A stretch of DNA of 48,681 nucleotides from Algoriphagus faecimaris. GTDB taxonomy: Bacteria > Bacteroidota > Bacteroidia > Cytophagales > Cyclobacteriaceae. Below are positions 32,700 to 42,440 of this stretch, in pieces; position 1 is the first letter of the stretch, and the number at the start of each line of letters is the position of its first letter. The stretch spans positions 14,096-62,776 of the forward strand of contig NZ_FNAC01000027.1 of the NCBI RefSeq assembly GCF_900101705.1, in the 5' to 3' direction. A model generated the notes under the pieces. The model made no database searches, was not told the DNA's origin, and was given only the letters and a program-made list of their open reading frames with translations. Position numbers and translations under genes: made by a program.

Positions 32700-34085
32700 C
32701 TATTTAATCCTGAGAAATAAATATAATAAATAAAAAATAACTAAATATTGAAACCAACCTAACAAAGAAGCAACAAATTCAGAACCACTTGATGCCATAC
32801 CAGAATATATGATTAGTGTATATCCCAGAAAATAAACTACGGAGTTATTTATTCTTAATATAAAATTAAAAAATCGAGCTGTAATCATTCCCAAAATATA
32901 CATTCCAATAGGAATTCCTAGTATCCCAAAATTCCAATATAGGTCACCAACATCAGATACACCAATTGCAGTACCCTCTGCCCCAAGCAAATTACCAAAT
33001 TCATAACTACTAACCATTATAGGCTTTTCCGGCCATATTAAGCGTGGAATAAGTCCATAAATCAATTTATCAAAAGCTTCACCAAATTTATAACCACCCT
33101 CATTAACAAAATCTACAACCACAGCATAAACAGGCATTTCATACATCCGAAGAAATATTATCTCATAAATTTCTCGTTGATAAAATATACTCCCAGCAGA
33201 AGATATATTAGAATATTTTTCTAGAAAACCAACATTATATACCATATTAAAAGCAGTAGAAAAACTAATTTGCTCTGGATTATCCCCAAAATAATAGTAA
33301 CGGGCTACTGAAACAAATGGAAAAACAAAAAGATATAAAGCAGACCCTAATGGAAGTAAATATACCAATAATAATCTAGTAAGATTTTTTCGGTATTTAA
33401 TTAAAATATAAAATAAATATGGAATTATAGCTAGAAAAATTGCTGCTTTGGAAAGTTTATTAATATTTAATCCAACGACAACTAAAGTAGAGAACACTAA
33501 CAATGGATGCTTTATATTATCCTTTATATTGGAATAAATGATCAACAAAAGAAGGGCGAAACCTATTCTATTTAATAATACACCAAGAGAGCCCAAAAAT
33601 TTAAAAGCAGATGGGAATAAAGCAAACAAAAGAAAAAAAGTGGCACTAATTACAAACCAATTTATGCTAAACTTTTTAGATTTAAAAACAGGATCTAAGT
33701 TAATATTTTTTGAATGGTTTTTAAAAGCAGTTATGTAAAATAACTCACCTAAAATATACAGAATTGAAAAAAAAGCAATATTAGTTATTGGAACTTGAAT
33801 GATTGAAACCTGCATTCCTTCATAATCGGGAAAAATAAACAAGGTTAAAAAAGCTCCAGCTATACCAATAAAAAATTTGTAAATAGCCCTTAATACAAGT
33901 GGATGAATTATAGTTTGAAATCTTTCTTTTTCATTAAAAAATAAAGTTACCCCGTATACACTAATTATTATGGATGTAAATATATTAATAAAATAGCTTG
34001 AAACCGAAAAATGGAATAAAATAAAAGATATTAATACTCCAAATAGCAGAATAGCCTGTTCTTGACTGATACTTTTATATCTCAA
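32700..34085 (-). CDS. Wzy-type O-antigen/oligosaccharide repeat-unit polymerase
   Basis: A 461-residue integral membrane protein with about 11-12 hydrophobic helices and a larger loop near residues 260-385. The loop contains GEAFDKLIYGLIPRLIWPEK, which matches the RLIWPxKP-type motif seen in one oligosaccharide-repeat polymerase family of Bacteroidota. Then comes GDLYWNFGILGIPIGMYILG. It would join lipid-linked repeat units in the periplasm. The gene is very AT-rich, common for wzy. Symbol withheld because the family is highly divergent. Confidence 0.8.
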   Translation of the reverse strand: MRYKSISQEQAILLFGVLISFILFHFSVSSYFINIFTSIIISVYGVTLFFNEKERFQTIIHPLVLRAIYKFFIGIAGAFLTLFIFPDYEGMQVSIIQVPITNIAFFSILYILGELFYITAFKNHSKNINLDPVFKSKKFSINWFVISATFFLLFALFPSAFKFLGSLGVLLNRIGFALLLLIIYSNIKDNIKHPLLVFSTLVVVGLNINKLSKAAIFLAIIPYLFYILIKYRKNLTRLLLVYLLPLGSALYLFVFPFVSVARYYYFGDNPEQISFSTAFNMVYNVGFLEKYSNISSAGSIFYQREIYEIIFLRMYEMPVYAVVVDFVNEGGYKFGEAFDKLIYGLIPRLIWPEKPIMVSSYEFGNLLGAEGTAIGVSDVGDLYWNFGILGIPIGMYILGMITARFFNFILRINNSVVYFLGYTLIIYSGMASSGSEFVASLLGWFQYLVIFYLLYLFLRIK

Positions 34086-34153
34086 AATAACAAAGTATAA
34101 ATATAAATCTAGATTAAATAAAAATTTTTATTTTTAGCAAAACAGGCATATAT

Positions 34154-35464
34154 CTATTTAATAAAAATTCTTTTAGAACTATTAATATACATTACGAACT
34201 CAATTATAATCAACGACATTGAGATTATAACAAGACTTTCAAAAATAAAAGTTAAAGAATAAAAAATAACTATAGTCAGAATTGCTAAAACTAGATATAA
34301 CAACGATTGAAACATATGTTTATTGATTGCCAAAGAAGCCGTATAGTTACTGTACCAGGTCGCATAAATCACTGCACTTAGGTTCAGTAGATTACAGAGA
34401 AAAAAATCGTAAGGTATTTCGTTTTGGGTCCAAAGTTTAAGTATGAATTCTTCTAATATCAATAATCCCAGAAAGCAGCTAACAGCTATTGCTATACTCA
34501 GAAATTGTGATTTTTTAATATAAAATCTTAGTTTTAGAGAGTCTTTTTTCCCATAGGCAAAGGTAATTTCAGGATAGAAAGAATGGCTTACTGTATTTAC
34601 CAATTGCTTCACCATGTTGGCAATGACCCTATATACATTAAATGCGGCCAATGTGGTAGCACCAAAGACTACACCTATAATAATATTGATTCCTTGTATG
34701 TTGATGGCATTGCCTAAGGGGAAGCCCATAGAAGAAATAGAAGGCAATGCTAATCTCCTAATTAAATGTTTGTTGTAGGAAGGCATTCTAAGGCTGGCTA
34801 ACAAATTTGGCTCATATTTACTTGCGCTATAAACCCATAGAAAAGTAATGATGATACGTAAGCAGAGGTAGCTGAGGGCCATTACTAATAAAGACCGACT
34901 CCACCAAGCCGCGGAAATCACTATTAAGAACTCAACCCCCCGGCTGATATTGGCAAGAAAGGTGCCCTGCGCGTATTTCCCTTTCCCTCTGAGCACGGCC
35001 ATAAAAATTCCCCCTACCAATGATATAGCCGTGTACATGACGAGTGCCGAGAGGATCCAAGCTACTTCGTTCTTCTCTAGACTTTTTATGTTTAAAAGTG
35101 CTTGAGGATTAAGTAACCAAATACAAAGCAAAAACACCACACTTACTCCAAATACTAATGTACAAGTCAACAAGAATGCATTTCTCAGCACTAAGCTAAA
35201 TTGTTTAGCATCACCTTTGGCTTCTGCTAAAGCTAGCTCATTGCCAGCTATTTGTGTAATACCTAAATTTGAGAAGGTAAGATAAGCCGGAATAGAACTC
35301 AATAAAACCCACTCTCCGTATAGTTGCATACCAAAAACCGTCAATAACAAGGGTACACTAACTATCTGTATCCCTAACGTAATCGCTTGAGCAAAACTGT
35401 TAGAAGAAAAATTTTGTACAACTTTATTTATCTTTAAGCTTATAAATTTATCTTTCAGCTGCAT
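34154..35464 (-). CDS. Wzx-type flippase (MATE/PST superfamily)
   Basis: A 436-residue protein with about 12 transmembrane helices. The N-terminus has NSFAQAITLGIQIVSVPLLL and the repeated MATE/PST pattern PAYLTFSNLGITQIAGNELA with acidic spacers. A basic central loop (residues 215-235) lies between the halves. It would flip the undecaprenyl-linked repeat unit across the inner membrane. It is 68 bp upstream of the Wzy-type gene. The AT content of the C-terminal third is much higher than that of the rest. Confidence 0.85.
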   Translation of the reverse strand: MQLKDKFISLKINKVVQNFSSNSFAQAITLGIQIVSVPLLLTVFGMQLYGEWVLLSSIPAYLTFSNLGITQIAGNELALAEAKGDAKQFSLVLRNAFLLTCTLVFGVSVVFLLCIWLLNPQALLNIKSLEKNEVAWILSALVMYTAISLVGGIFMAVLRGKGKYAQGTFLANISRGVEFLIVISAAWWSRSLLVMALSYLCLRIIITFLWVYSASKYEPNLLASLRMPSYNKHLIRRLALPSISSMGFPLGNAINIQGINIIIGVVFGATTLAAFNVYRVIANMVKQLVNTVSHSFYPEITFAYGKKDSLKLRFYIKKSQFLSIAIAVSCFLGLLILEEFILKLWTQNEIPYDFFLCNLLNLSAVIYATWYSNYTASLAINKHMFQSLLYLVLAILTIVIFYSLTFIFESLVIISMSLIIIEFVMYINSSKRIFIK

Positions 35465-35478
35465 TCCTACCTATTAAA

Positions 35479-36252
35479 TCACTTGTAGGCAATAATATTT
35501 TCACCACTCACAGCATAGTTGAACTTTTGGGAGGAACAGGCTTGGAAAAAAGCTTCACCACATCCACTTTTCTTATGGTCATGTAGCTCGATAGCTATCA
35601 TATTTGTAGCACTTAAATCAATATCCTCATTGAATACCTCAAGCTCAGCTCCCTCAATATCAATTTTCAAGAAATCAAAGTACGGGATATTATATTTTTC
35701 TTTCAATTTTTCTATCGTAAGAGATTCAATGGTTAGTTCAACATCCATAAAGGTTTCATCGTTTTGGTCACTAATCTTTACACTTCCTCCTAATGTGGAT
35801 TTCTCCGAGTTAAATTGTATCAAACCAGCATTTTTCCACAATGCTGCATTGGTTGGGTAAATTCTTTCGAACCCCCGAGTATTTTTAATCAATTGCTTGA
35901 AAATATTTTTATCGGGTTCTAATGCAATTATTATTGCATCTGGGTATAGGAAATAAAAAAATAATGCACTCATTCCAATATTAGCTCCAGCATCAAGAAT
36001 AAATTTTGGTTTATGTTTTTTTGGGAGCTTATATTCTTCATTAATAAAAATAGTTCTAAATATATCAGAATCACTTGTTCTTCCTCTCAAATAGACACTT
36101 AATTTTATATTATTCCTCTTGAATTCTAACAAAAATTCCTTAGCAAATATTCGTACTAGAAAAAATAATTTAAAAGTATTAACTAAACCAAGTTCTGGGA
36201 TAGCTGATAAGAATTTTGCAAAATAAGCAAGTGTAGCGGCCAACTTTTTCAA
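35479..36252 (-). CDS. FkbM-family methyltransferase
   Basis: A 257-residue protein. The SAM-binding core has FILDAGANIGMSALFFYFL and IIALEPDKNIFKQLIKN. The FkbM-type C-terminus has YFDFLKIDIEGAELEVF, then LSATNMIAIELHDH. The family methylates sugar hydroxyls or related groups. The N-terminal 60 residues are basic and partly hydrophobic but do not form a clear membrane helix. It is separated from the upstream gene by 200 bp of AT-rich DNA (36253-36452), which shows no gene and may contain a promoter. Confidence 0.88.
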   Translation of the reverse strand: MKKLAATLAYFAKFLSAIPELGLVNTFKLFFLVRIFAKEFLLEFKRNNIKLSVYLRGRTSDSDIFRTIFINEEYKLPKKHKPKFILDAGANIGMSALFFYFLYPDAIIIALEPDKNIFKQLIKNTRGFERIYPTNAALWKNAGLIQFNSEKSTLGGSVKISDQNDETFMDVELTIESLTIEKLKEKYNIPYFDFLKIDIEGAELEVFNEDIDLSATNMIAIELHDHKKSGCGEAFFQACSSQKFNYAVSGENIIAYK

Positions 36253-36452
36253 TTTTTTCTTAATTTACTTAACGTTCAAATAAAACTAGACAAATATAAA
36301 CATTTGATTATTTTTTATAAAAATATAGTACAAGCTCAAAATTTTTATTACTTGAATATTTGGTTTTTTACCAATCATTATAAAACCTTTTATTTAACTA
36401 TCAACCTTTCTTTATGAAGACCTAGCTGAATAATGATTGTTTATTTTGGATT

Positions 36453-37484
36453 TTATTGAAAGTTCGATTCAATAACACTTTCATCAATATTCTTTATTAA
36501 GGAACTAAGACGACTCTCATGGTCATAACCAGAATTAATAGATCTCACGTATCCTGCTTTTGCAATTTCAACTATAAGATTTGGATTTGCTAAATAAGAT
36601 TTAACTTTATCAAGTAGTTCTTCGTCTGTATTAAAATACACTGCTTCCTTTCCATCTTCAAAGAATTCTTCGTGCTTATAACTTCGTTCCGCTAACATAA
36701 ATGTTCCACAAGCTGGAATTTCAAAAGACCTACTGTCCTGAAAATCTCTATTTTCTTTTCTCAAGAAATGTAAGGCTATTTTCATTCCACAAATCACTTT
36801 TCTATATTCATCTCCATAAATGGCGTCAGACTTTACATATCTTAATAATCCTGATTTCTGGAATTCTTTTTTCCAACCTGGACCATAAACATAAACATCA
36901 ATTCCATTTTTAATCAAATATTTAATAGAGTTTGACCTAGCTTCTGCATAACTACCGATAAAGCCTACTTCAACAGAATATTTCTTTTTTTCTTCAGGAT
37001 TTAATTTAATGGGATAATGTAGTTTTCGATTATACGATCGATCATATTCAATTACTTTTTTAGCCCCATAACCCAAATATTCCTTAATGTTTTGAGGTCT
37101 AGGAACAAAATGAATATCATAAAAAGGTATTGATTTTTTAAATATATGCCAACCGTATTTATAATGCCCGAAAGGATCATCCGGATTAAAGTGTACTTTT
37201 CTCTGTGAAATTGATTGTAATATTTCAGGAAATAGATATAATCCTTTATCAACCCATATTAAATCTGGATCAAACTTATTTATCTCTTCTACAAAGGATT
37301 TATTTAATTTTTTAGCTAAAAACTTTAAACCATATCGATATAAAAATGCATTTAATATTCGATTTTTCGGTAAAAATATCCTAAAATCAAATTTATGTAC
37401 ACTATGCCCTATATTTTGAAAGGCCTGCATTCTACCTAAAGAATGAGATCCAAATTCAATATTTCCAGCAAAAAATATTTTCAT
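36453..37484 (-). CDS. CgeB/YkvP-like glycosyltransferase
   Basis: A 343-residue GT-B-like protein. The C-terminal part has the family hallmark: RDFQDSRSFEIPACGTFMLA, then KHEEFFEDGKEAVYFNTDEE and YDHESRLSSLIKNI. The N-terminal half has FDPDLIWVDKGLYLFPEI and HFNPDDPFGHYKYGWH. Related proteins are annotated as spore-coat or capsule glycosyltransferases. It overlaps the upstream GT4 gene by 4 nt and is AT-rich. Confidence 0.82.
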   Translation of the reverse strand: MKIFFAGNIEFGSHSLGRMQAFQNIGHSVHKFDFRIFLPKNRILNAFLYRYGLKFLAKKLNKSFVEEINKFDPDLIWVDKGLYLFPEILQSISQRKVHFNPDDPFGHYKYGWHIFKKSIPFYDIHFVPRPQNIKEYLGYGAKKVIEYDRSYNRKLHYPIKLNPEEKKKYSVEVGFIGSYAEARSNSIKYLIKNGIDVYVYGPGWKKEFQKSGLLRYVKSDAIYGDEYRKVICGMKIALHFLRKENRDFQDSRSFEIPACGTFMLAERSYKHEEFFEDGKEAVYFNTDEELLDKVKSYLANPNLIVEIAKAGYVRSINSGYDHESRLSSLIKNIDESVIESNFQ

Positions 37485-38494
37485 AAATTAAGTATCTCTT
37501 TATATATTTTTATATACTCTTTTGTGATTTTATTTATAGAAAAACGCCTTCTATTTATAAACCCATTCGCAATTAATTGTTCCCTATATTCATCATCATC
37601 AATAATTTTAAGGAAGCCGCTTTTCATTGATTCTATATTGAATGGATCTACTAGGTGAGCAGCATTACCTGCCACTTCTGGCATAGAAAGAATATTGGCT
37701 GTGATGACTGCTCGGCCGACGGCATTGGCCTCTACAATGGGCATTCCGAAGCCTTCGTAGGTAGAAATGAGGGAAAGTATATCGCACTCGGCGTATTTCT
37801 GCCTTACTTCTTCATTGCTTAAGTTCCAAGAAATTTGGTGGCTTATGTTGTAGGCTTGCAGTTTTTCGAGGAGTGGTTCGGGGAGTTTGCCTACTATCTC
37901 CAAATGGCAGGGAATGTCTTTAATGGCTTCTATTAAGCGCTCTATGTTTTTATTGAATGCCACGCCTAGCTGCAAAATCACGGGTTTTTCCTTGTTGAAC
38001 GGCTTGGGTATGGGTTTAAAGTCATCGGAAATGGGGACATATACCACTTTTACTCGTTCGGCAGGGAAACTGGTGTACTTCAGCAGCTCTTGTTTGGTAG
38101 CTTGGGAGATGGTGGTAATGAGTTGGGCCTTTTTGACGGGCAGGGTAATCCAGAAAAACTTCAAAAAAGCCCTTGCCCACTTGGAAGGGTGTTTCATAAA
38201 GCCCACATCGAGGACTGTAAGCACGGTTTTGCGCTTTTGTAGCAGCAGGGTAAGGAAATGAACATCCCCCGTTACATGGTTCACATCGCCTTGGCTTTGT
38301 GCCGCTTCCCACATAATATATAGCCGCTTCCAAAGCCCAATGCTCTCATGCTTGGCCGGGTGATAAACCCCTTCCAAATCGGAAGGAAGGTTTCTACGAA
38401 CCGCATCAAAAATAAACTCAACGCTGAAGTTGCCGAATTTGCGCGGTCTGCGTTGGAAAAACACAACTATGGGGCGCGAATGGGTTTTGCTCAT
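37481..38494 (-). CDS. Glycosyltransferase family 4
   Basis: A 337-residue GT-B enzyme with KPVILQLGVAFNKNIERLIE, LEIVGKLPEPL, and the donor-site motif LSLISTYEGFGMPIVEANAV. The first ~280 codons are moderately G+C-rich, then the last ~55 codons (below about 37660) switch abruptly to AT-rich sequence, suggesting a recombination joint within the gene. It starts 2 bp after asnB. Confidence 0.9.
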   Translation of the reverse strand: MSKTHSRPIVVFFQRRPRKFGNFSVEFIFDAVRRNLPSDLEGVYHPAKHESIGLWKRLYIMWEAAQSQGDVNHVTGDVHFLTLLLQKRKTVLTVLDVGFMKHPSKWARAFLKFFWITLPVKKAQLITTISQATKQELLKYTSFPAERVKVVYVPISDDFKPIPKPFNKEKPVILQLGVAFNKNIERLIEAIKDIPCHLEIVGKLPEPLLEKLQAYNISHQISWNLSNEEVRQKYAECDILSLISTYEGFGMPIVEANAVGRAVITANILSMPEVAGNAAHLVDPFNIESMKSGFLKIIDDDEYREQLIANGFINRRRFSINKITKEYIKIYKEILNL

Positions 38495-38496
38495 GG

Positions 38497-40278
38497 TTAA
38501 GACCTAAACTGTTCTGCTATTACCAAGCTCCAGTATTTGCTCCAATGCATACTACCTTGCATAAATCCTTGTTGTTTGGCTGCTATGTGGGGGGTAGATG
38601 GCGTCATGGCCTGTACTTGTGCTATGTGCTGCTTCAGCCATAGGGCAAAGGGAAATGTAAAACCATATTTTTGGCGAAACACGACACCATCTGGGAGTAG
38701 GTTACGGAAGGTGTGGGAAAGCAAATATTTGGGTCGCTCGTTGCGGTATTTGATGGCAGGGGCAATGCTCAGAACAGTTTCCAATAGTTGCCTATCCAAA
38801 AATGGCACCCTCACTTCCAAGGCATGCCACATACTCATGAAGTCGGTATCTTTCAATAGTTGGTTTTCCATGTAGATATTTGACTCCAAATACGAAGCGT
38901 AGTTTTCGTCCTTTTCTTGCGGAGCGCCTTCAAAACGGACTTGCCGCAGGGTATCCATCACCTGTTTTTCAGGTATTTCTAATATGAGGGAAATATCTTG
39001 AGACGGGTACAGGCCGCGCAAGAATAAATAATCGCCTGTTTCATTCCTTAACTGCAAATAGGCAATGCGCTTGTATGCATCTTTGAACTTTCCCAGGGTG
39101 GCACCTAAGGCGGCAGTGGGTAAATTGCGCAGTAACTGCAACTGTTTCATGCGCTTGAAGGAACTGTACCCACCAAAATACTCATCTCCTCCTAAGCCTG
39201 AAAGTACTGCTTTTAGGCCGTTATCGTGTGCGCATTTGGCAATGAAGTAACTGTTTACGCCATCTATGGAAGGCTGATCCATCGCTTGGAACACATCTTC
39301 CAACTGGCTCAAAAACAGTTGGTCGTCCACACAGAAGGCAGTGTGTTGGCTCTGTATGTGTTCCAACACCATCTGCTGGTAGGCCGATTCATCAAAAGAA
39401 GCTTCTTTGAACGTTACCGAAAGCGTATTGAGCTTTTTGCTCCCCAATTGGTGAGCCAGCAAGGTGAGCAAACTGGAATCTATGCCCCCACTCAAGAACA
39501 CTCCCAAGGGGGCATCAGCAATCAGGTGGCGCTCTACTGCTTGCGTAAGTTGTTCCTTAATTAGCGCTTCGGCTTCTGCTGCTGAGCTTATCTCATCTGT
39601 ATAAGCAAATTGGTGAAACCTCGTAATGCTGTGCGAAAAACCGTTGAGAGAGAGAGTTAAACAGCTTCCTTTTGCAAGCATCTTTACATCTCTAAGAGTA
39701 GTGAATGGAAAAGGCAGCGAACCGAAAGCCAAAAACAGAACTTTCCAATTGGGTTGCTCAGGCCAGTCTGCCCGGTAAGCACTAAAGGCACGTACTTCGG
39801 AGGCAAAAATGAGCCGCCCTTCTTCAAAGGCATAGTAAAGAGGCTTTATCCCAGCATGGTCGCGTACTAAGTGTACCTGTTGGCCTGCTTTATCGTACAA
39901 AGCAAAGGCAAACATCCCATTGAACTTGGCAAATGCCTCTATGCCCCACTCTTGGTAAGCGTACAGAATTACTTCACTGTCGGTAGTAGAACGGAACCGG
40001 TAGCCTTTAGCCAGTAGGTCTGCTTTTATCTGTTGGAAATTATATATTTCCCCATTGAAGGCTAAAATCAGGTTGCGATCTTCAGAAAGCATAGGCTGAT
40101 GACCCTGCTCAGAAAGATCGATGATGGACAATCGGCGATGGCCTAACAGCACCCCTCCTGCTTCATAAGTCCCCTGATCATCAGGCCCTCCCCTTCGGAG
40201 TGCATACAGCATGGCCTCTAGCTTTTCTTTACTCTCTGGTTGAGGATGGGCTTCAATGATTCCAGCAATACGGCACAT
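38497..40278 (-). CDS. asnB: Glutamine-dependent asparagine synthase-type amidotransferase
   Basis: A 593-residue protein. Processed Cys2 (MCRIAGI) is the glutaminase nucleophile, with HRRLSIIDLSEQGHQPM and LAFNGEIYNF in the N-terminal domain. The C-terminal synthetase domain has the PP-loop LSGGIDSSLLTLLA and GLGGDEYFGGYSSF, then LEVRVPFLDRQLLE. In sugar clusters AsnB-like enzymes often amidate uronic acids, and a UDP-glucuronate-epimerase-like gene lies nearby, so a uronamide is plausible. Housekeeping asparagine synthesis is the alternative. Confidence 0.9.
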   Translation of the reverse strand: MCRIAGIIEAHPQPESKEKLEAMLYALRRGGPDDQGTYEAGGVLLGHRRLSIIDLSEQGHQPMLSEDRNLILAFNGEIYNFQQIKADLLAKGYRFRSTTDSEVILYAYQEWGIEAFAKFNGMFAFALYDKAGQQVHLVRDHAGIKPLYYAFEEGRLIFASEVRAFSAYRADWPEQPNWKVLFLAFGSLPFPFTTLRDVKMLAKGSCLTLSLNGFSHSITRFHQFAYTDEISSAAEAEALIKEQLTQAVERHLIADAPLGVFLSGGIDSSLLTLLAHQLGSKKLNTLSVTFKEASFDESAYQQMVLEHIQSQHTAFCVDDQLFLSQLEDVFQAMDQPSIDGVNSYFIAKCAHDNGLKAVLSGLGGDEYFGGYSSFKRMKQLQLLRNLPTAALGATLGKFKDAYKRIAYLQLRNETGDYLFLRGLYPSQDISLILEIPEKQVMDTLRQVRFEGAPQEKDENYASYLESNIYMENQLLKDTDFMSMWHALEVRVPFLDRQLLETVLSIAPAIKYRNERPKYLLSHTFRNLLPDGVVFRQKYGFTFPFALWLKQHIAQVQAMTPSTPHIAAKQQGFMQGSMHWSKYWSLVIAEQFRS

Positions 40279-40290
40279 GCGTGTATAAAG

Positions 40291-41283
40291 TTATACTTCT
40301 TTGTTTTTATCTCCCCACGCCATCCACTCCCGTTCATCGGCAATGAGTTGGGCGATGAGGTCATCGGTACTGAGGTTGTATTCCCATTCCAATTCCGCTT
40401 TGGCTTTGGTGTTATCGCCATAGATCACGCCCAGATCGAGGGAACGCATAAAGGCTTGGTCTAGCCGCAGATGTTTCCCCATATCCAGTCCCAATTGGTC
40501 GAATACTTTCAGCAGGAGCTCTTGCAGCGTGCTCAGGTTACCCGAGCAGATAATGTAGTCGCCGGGGCGTTCCTGTTGCAGCATCTTCCACATGGCTTCT
40601 ACATACTTGGGCGCATAGCCCCAATCGCGGCTTACGGCCAAATTGCCCAAAGTAAGCGTTTCCGCTTTGCCAGCTTGTATTTTCAGCGCAGTATTGATGA
40701 GTTTTTTAATGACGAAGTTCTCTCCCCTCAAAGCCGATTCGTGATTAAACAGGATGCCGCAGGTAGTAAAAATGCCATAAGCCTCGCGGTAGTTTACTGT
40801 CAGCCAGTGGGCGGAAGCCTTTGAGATGCCATATGGACTGACGGGATGGAAGAGCAACGACTCGCGGATGGGCAGGTTCTGGAAACTAACATTCCCGAAC
40901 ATCTCACTGCTAGAAGCTTGGTAAAACCGGATTTTCCTATCGAATTGACGTACTCCATCTAAAAGATTCATTACACTCATTGTATTAAATGAAAAAGTTT
41001 CTTGAGGAATATGAAATGATTGCCCTACTGAACTCTGTGCAGCTAAATTGTAAATTTCATCTGGATGATATTGTTCCAAACATGCTAATACAGCTTTGGG
41101 GTCAGTCAAATCAAAATAAGCTATTTCAATCTTCTTATCTATACCTAAATAAGCCAATCGATGGAAGGCAAATGAATCGGTTTGTCTAGTAACGCCTATT
41201 ACATTATAACCCTTTGACAATAACAATTGAGCTAAATAGGCTCCATCTTGACCAGTTATTCCAGTTATTAGTGCTTTTTTCAA
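40291..41283 (-). CDS. GDP-mannose 4,6-dehydratase-like SDR enzyme
   Basis: A 330-residue extended [23 protein letters not shown] is the Rossmann motif, SSSEMFG carries the catalytic Ser/Thr region and SPYGISKASAHW the YxxxK pair. GENFVIKKLINTALKI matches GDP-mannose dehydratases. It is shorter than, and diverged from, the second Gmd at 42441, and could instead be a 4-reductase or a related GDP-sugar enzyme. The N-terminal ~105 codons (above about 40960) are AT-rich while the rest is G+C-richer, a sign of mosaic origin. Confidence 0.8.
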   Translation of the reverse strand: MKKALITGITGQDGAYLAQLLLSKGYNVIGVTRQTDSFAFHRLAYLGIDKKIEIAYFDLTDPKAVLACLEQYHPDEIYNLAAQSSVGQSFHIPQETFSFNTMSVMNLLDGVRQFDRKIRFYQASSSEMFGNVSFQNLPIRESLLFHPVSPYGISKASAHWLTVNYREAYGIFTTCGILFNHESALRGENFVIKKLINTALKIQAGKAETLTLGNLAVSRDWGYAPKYVEAMWKMLQQERPGDYIICSGNLSTLQELLLKVFDQLGLDMGKHLRLDQAFMRSLDLGVIYGDNTKAKAELEWEYNLSTDDLIAQLIADEREWMAWGDKNKEV

Positions 41284-41305
41284 AATAAAATCAAAAGTAA
41301 AAATT

Positions 41306-42307
41306 TTACTTAAATTCTTTGTACCATTTAATAAACCCTAAGATGCCTTTTTTTAATTGGGTACTTGGAATAAATAAATATTTTTTTGAAACATTCGAAA
41401 TATCTGCAAATGTCAATTCTACATCTCCTGGTTGAGCTTCAACAAATTCTTTTTTTAACGATTTTCCTGTTTGGAATTCAATTTCTCTTAGAAATTCATC
41501 CAATTCAATCGGCTTTCCCTGACCGATATTACAGATTTCAGCTCCTTCGATTTTTTCTTTCTGATTAAACACCTGAACAATGCCATTGACAATATCATCA
41601 ATATAAGTAAAATCTCGTTTCTGCTTTCCGTAGTTAAAAACTTTGATCGGAGTCCCCTCAAAAGCTGCTTTGGTAAATAAGAAGGGTGCCATATCTGGTC
41701 TACCCCAAGGGCCATAAACCGTAAAAAAACGTAATCCTATGGAATTTATCCCAAACAAATGATGATATGTAAAAGCCATCAATTCATTGGATCTTTTGGT
41801 AGTTGCATACAAACTAATGGGCTTGTTGCAAGGTTGGTCTTCTGAAAAAGGTTGTTCAGAGTCCTTGCCATATACCGAGGAACTACTGGCGTAAATCAAA
41901 TGATTTATTTTTTGATATCTACAAAATTCAAGAACATTAAGAAATCCTTCGACATTGTTTTTGATATAGGACTTAGGGTTTTCCAAGCTGTACCTCACAC
42001 CTGCCTGAGCCGCTAAATGAACTACTGAAGTGATTTGAAATTCTTTTGAAAGCAAGGCCCAAAGCTTATCATCGGTAATATCAGCTTTTAAAAAAGTAAA
42101 ATCTCCAGTCTCCAACTTTTTAATCTCCTCATTTTCAAGTTCCACACCAGAAATCCCCAGCTCTTTTAACCTTGCCAGTTTAAGTTGAGGGTCATAATAA
42201 CCATTCAGATTATCCACGCCCACTACTTGGTGACCCAATTCAAGAAGCTTTTTACAAAGATGAAAACCAATAAATCCAGCGGCTCCGGTGACAAGAATGC
42301 GTTTCAC
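41306..42307 (-). CDS. NAD-dependent epimerase, UDP-glucuronate 4-epimerase-like
   Basis: A 333-residue extended SDR: LVTGAAGFIGFHLCKKLLEL, VDNLNGYYDPQLKLARL, the catalytic SSSSVYG and YATTKRSNELMA (YxxxK), then RFFTVYGPWGRPDMA. The NLNxYYDPxLK signature is typical of UDP-glucuronate epimerases of capsule loci. The product would be UDP-galacturonate. It is followed upstream by heptamer-type repeat sequence. Confidence 0.85.
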   Translation of the reverse strand: MKRILVTGAAGFIGFHLCKKLLELGHQVVGVDNLNGYYDPQLKLARLKELGISGVELENEEIKKLETGDFTFLKADITDDKLWALLSKEFQITSVVHLAAQAGVRYSLENPKSYIKNNVEGFLNVLEFCRYQKINHLIYASSSSVYGKDSEQPFSEDQPCNKPISLYATTKRSNELMAFTYHHLFGINSIGLRFFTVYGPWGRPDMAPFLFTKAAFEGTPIKVFNYGKQKRDFTYIDDIVNGIVQVFNQKEKIEGAEICNIGQGKPIELDEFLREIEFQTGKSLKKEFVEAQPGDVELTFADISNVSKKYLFIPSTQLKKGILGFIKWYKEFK

Positions 42308-42348
42308 TGCTTTTTCTAAAAATTAAGGGTTAAATGACAAATAGTATT

Positions 42349-42428
42349 TGTTCGAGGTTCAATTTTATTAGAGTTTCCGACACGATTGGCAAGGTGAATT
42401 TGGGGTTAACATTGAACCTTGAACTTTG
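42349..42428. repeat. Heptamer-type repeat remnants between epimerase and gmd genes
   Basis: TGTTCGAGGTTCAA (42349-42362) and TTGAACCTTGAACTTT (42411-42426) are opposite-strand pieces of the TTCNNNG repeat found in full arrays at 43657 and 44150. The 133-bp gap holds no gene. Confidence 0.6.
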
Positions 42429-42440
42429 AGCAATTTATCG

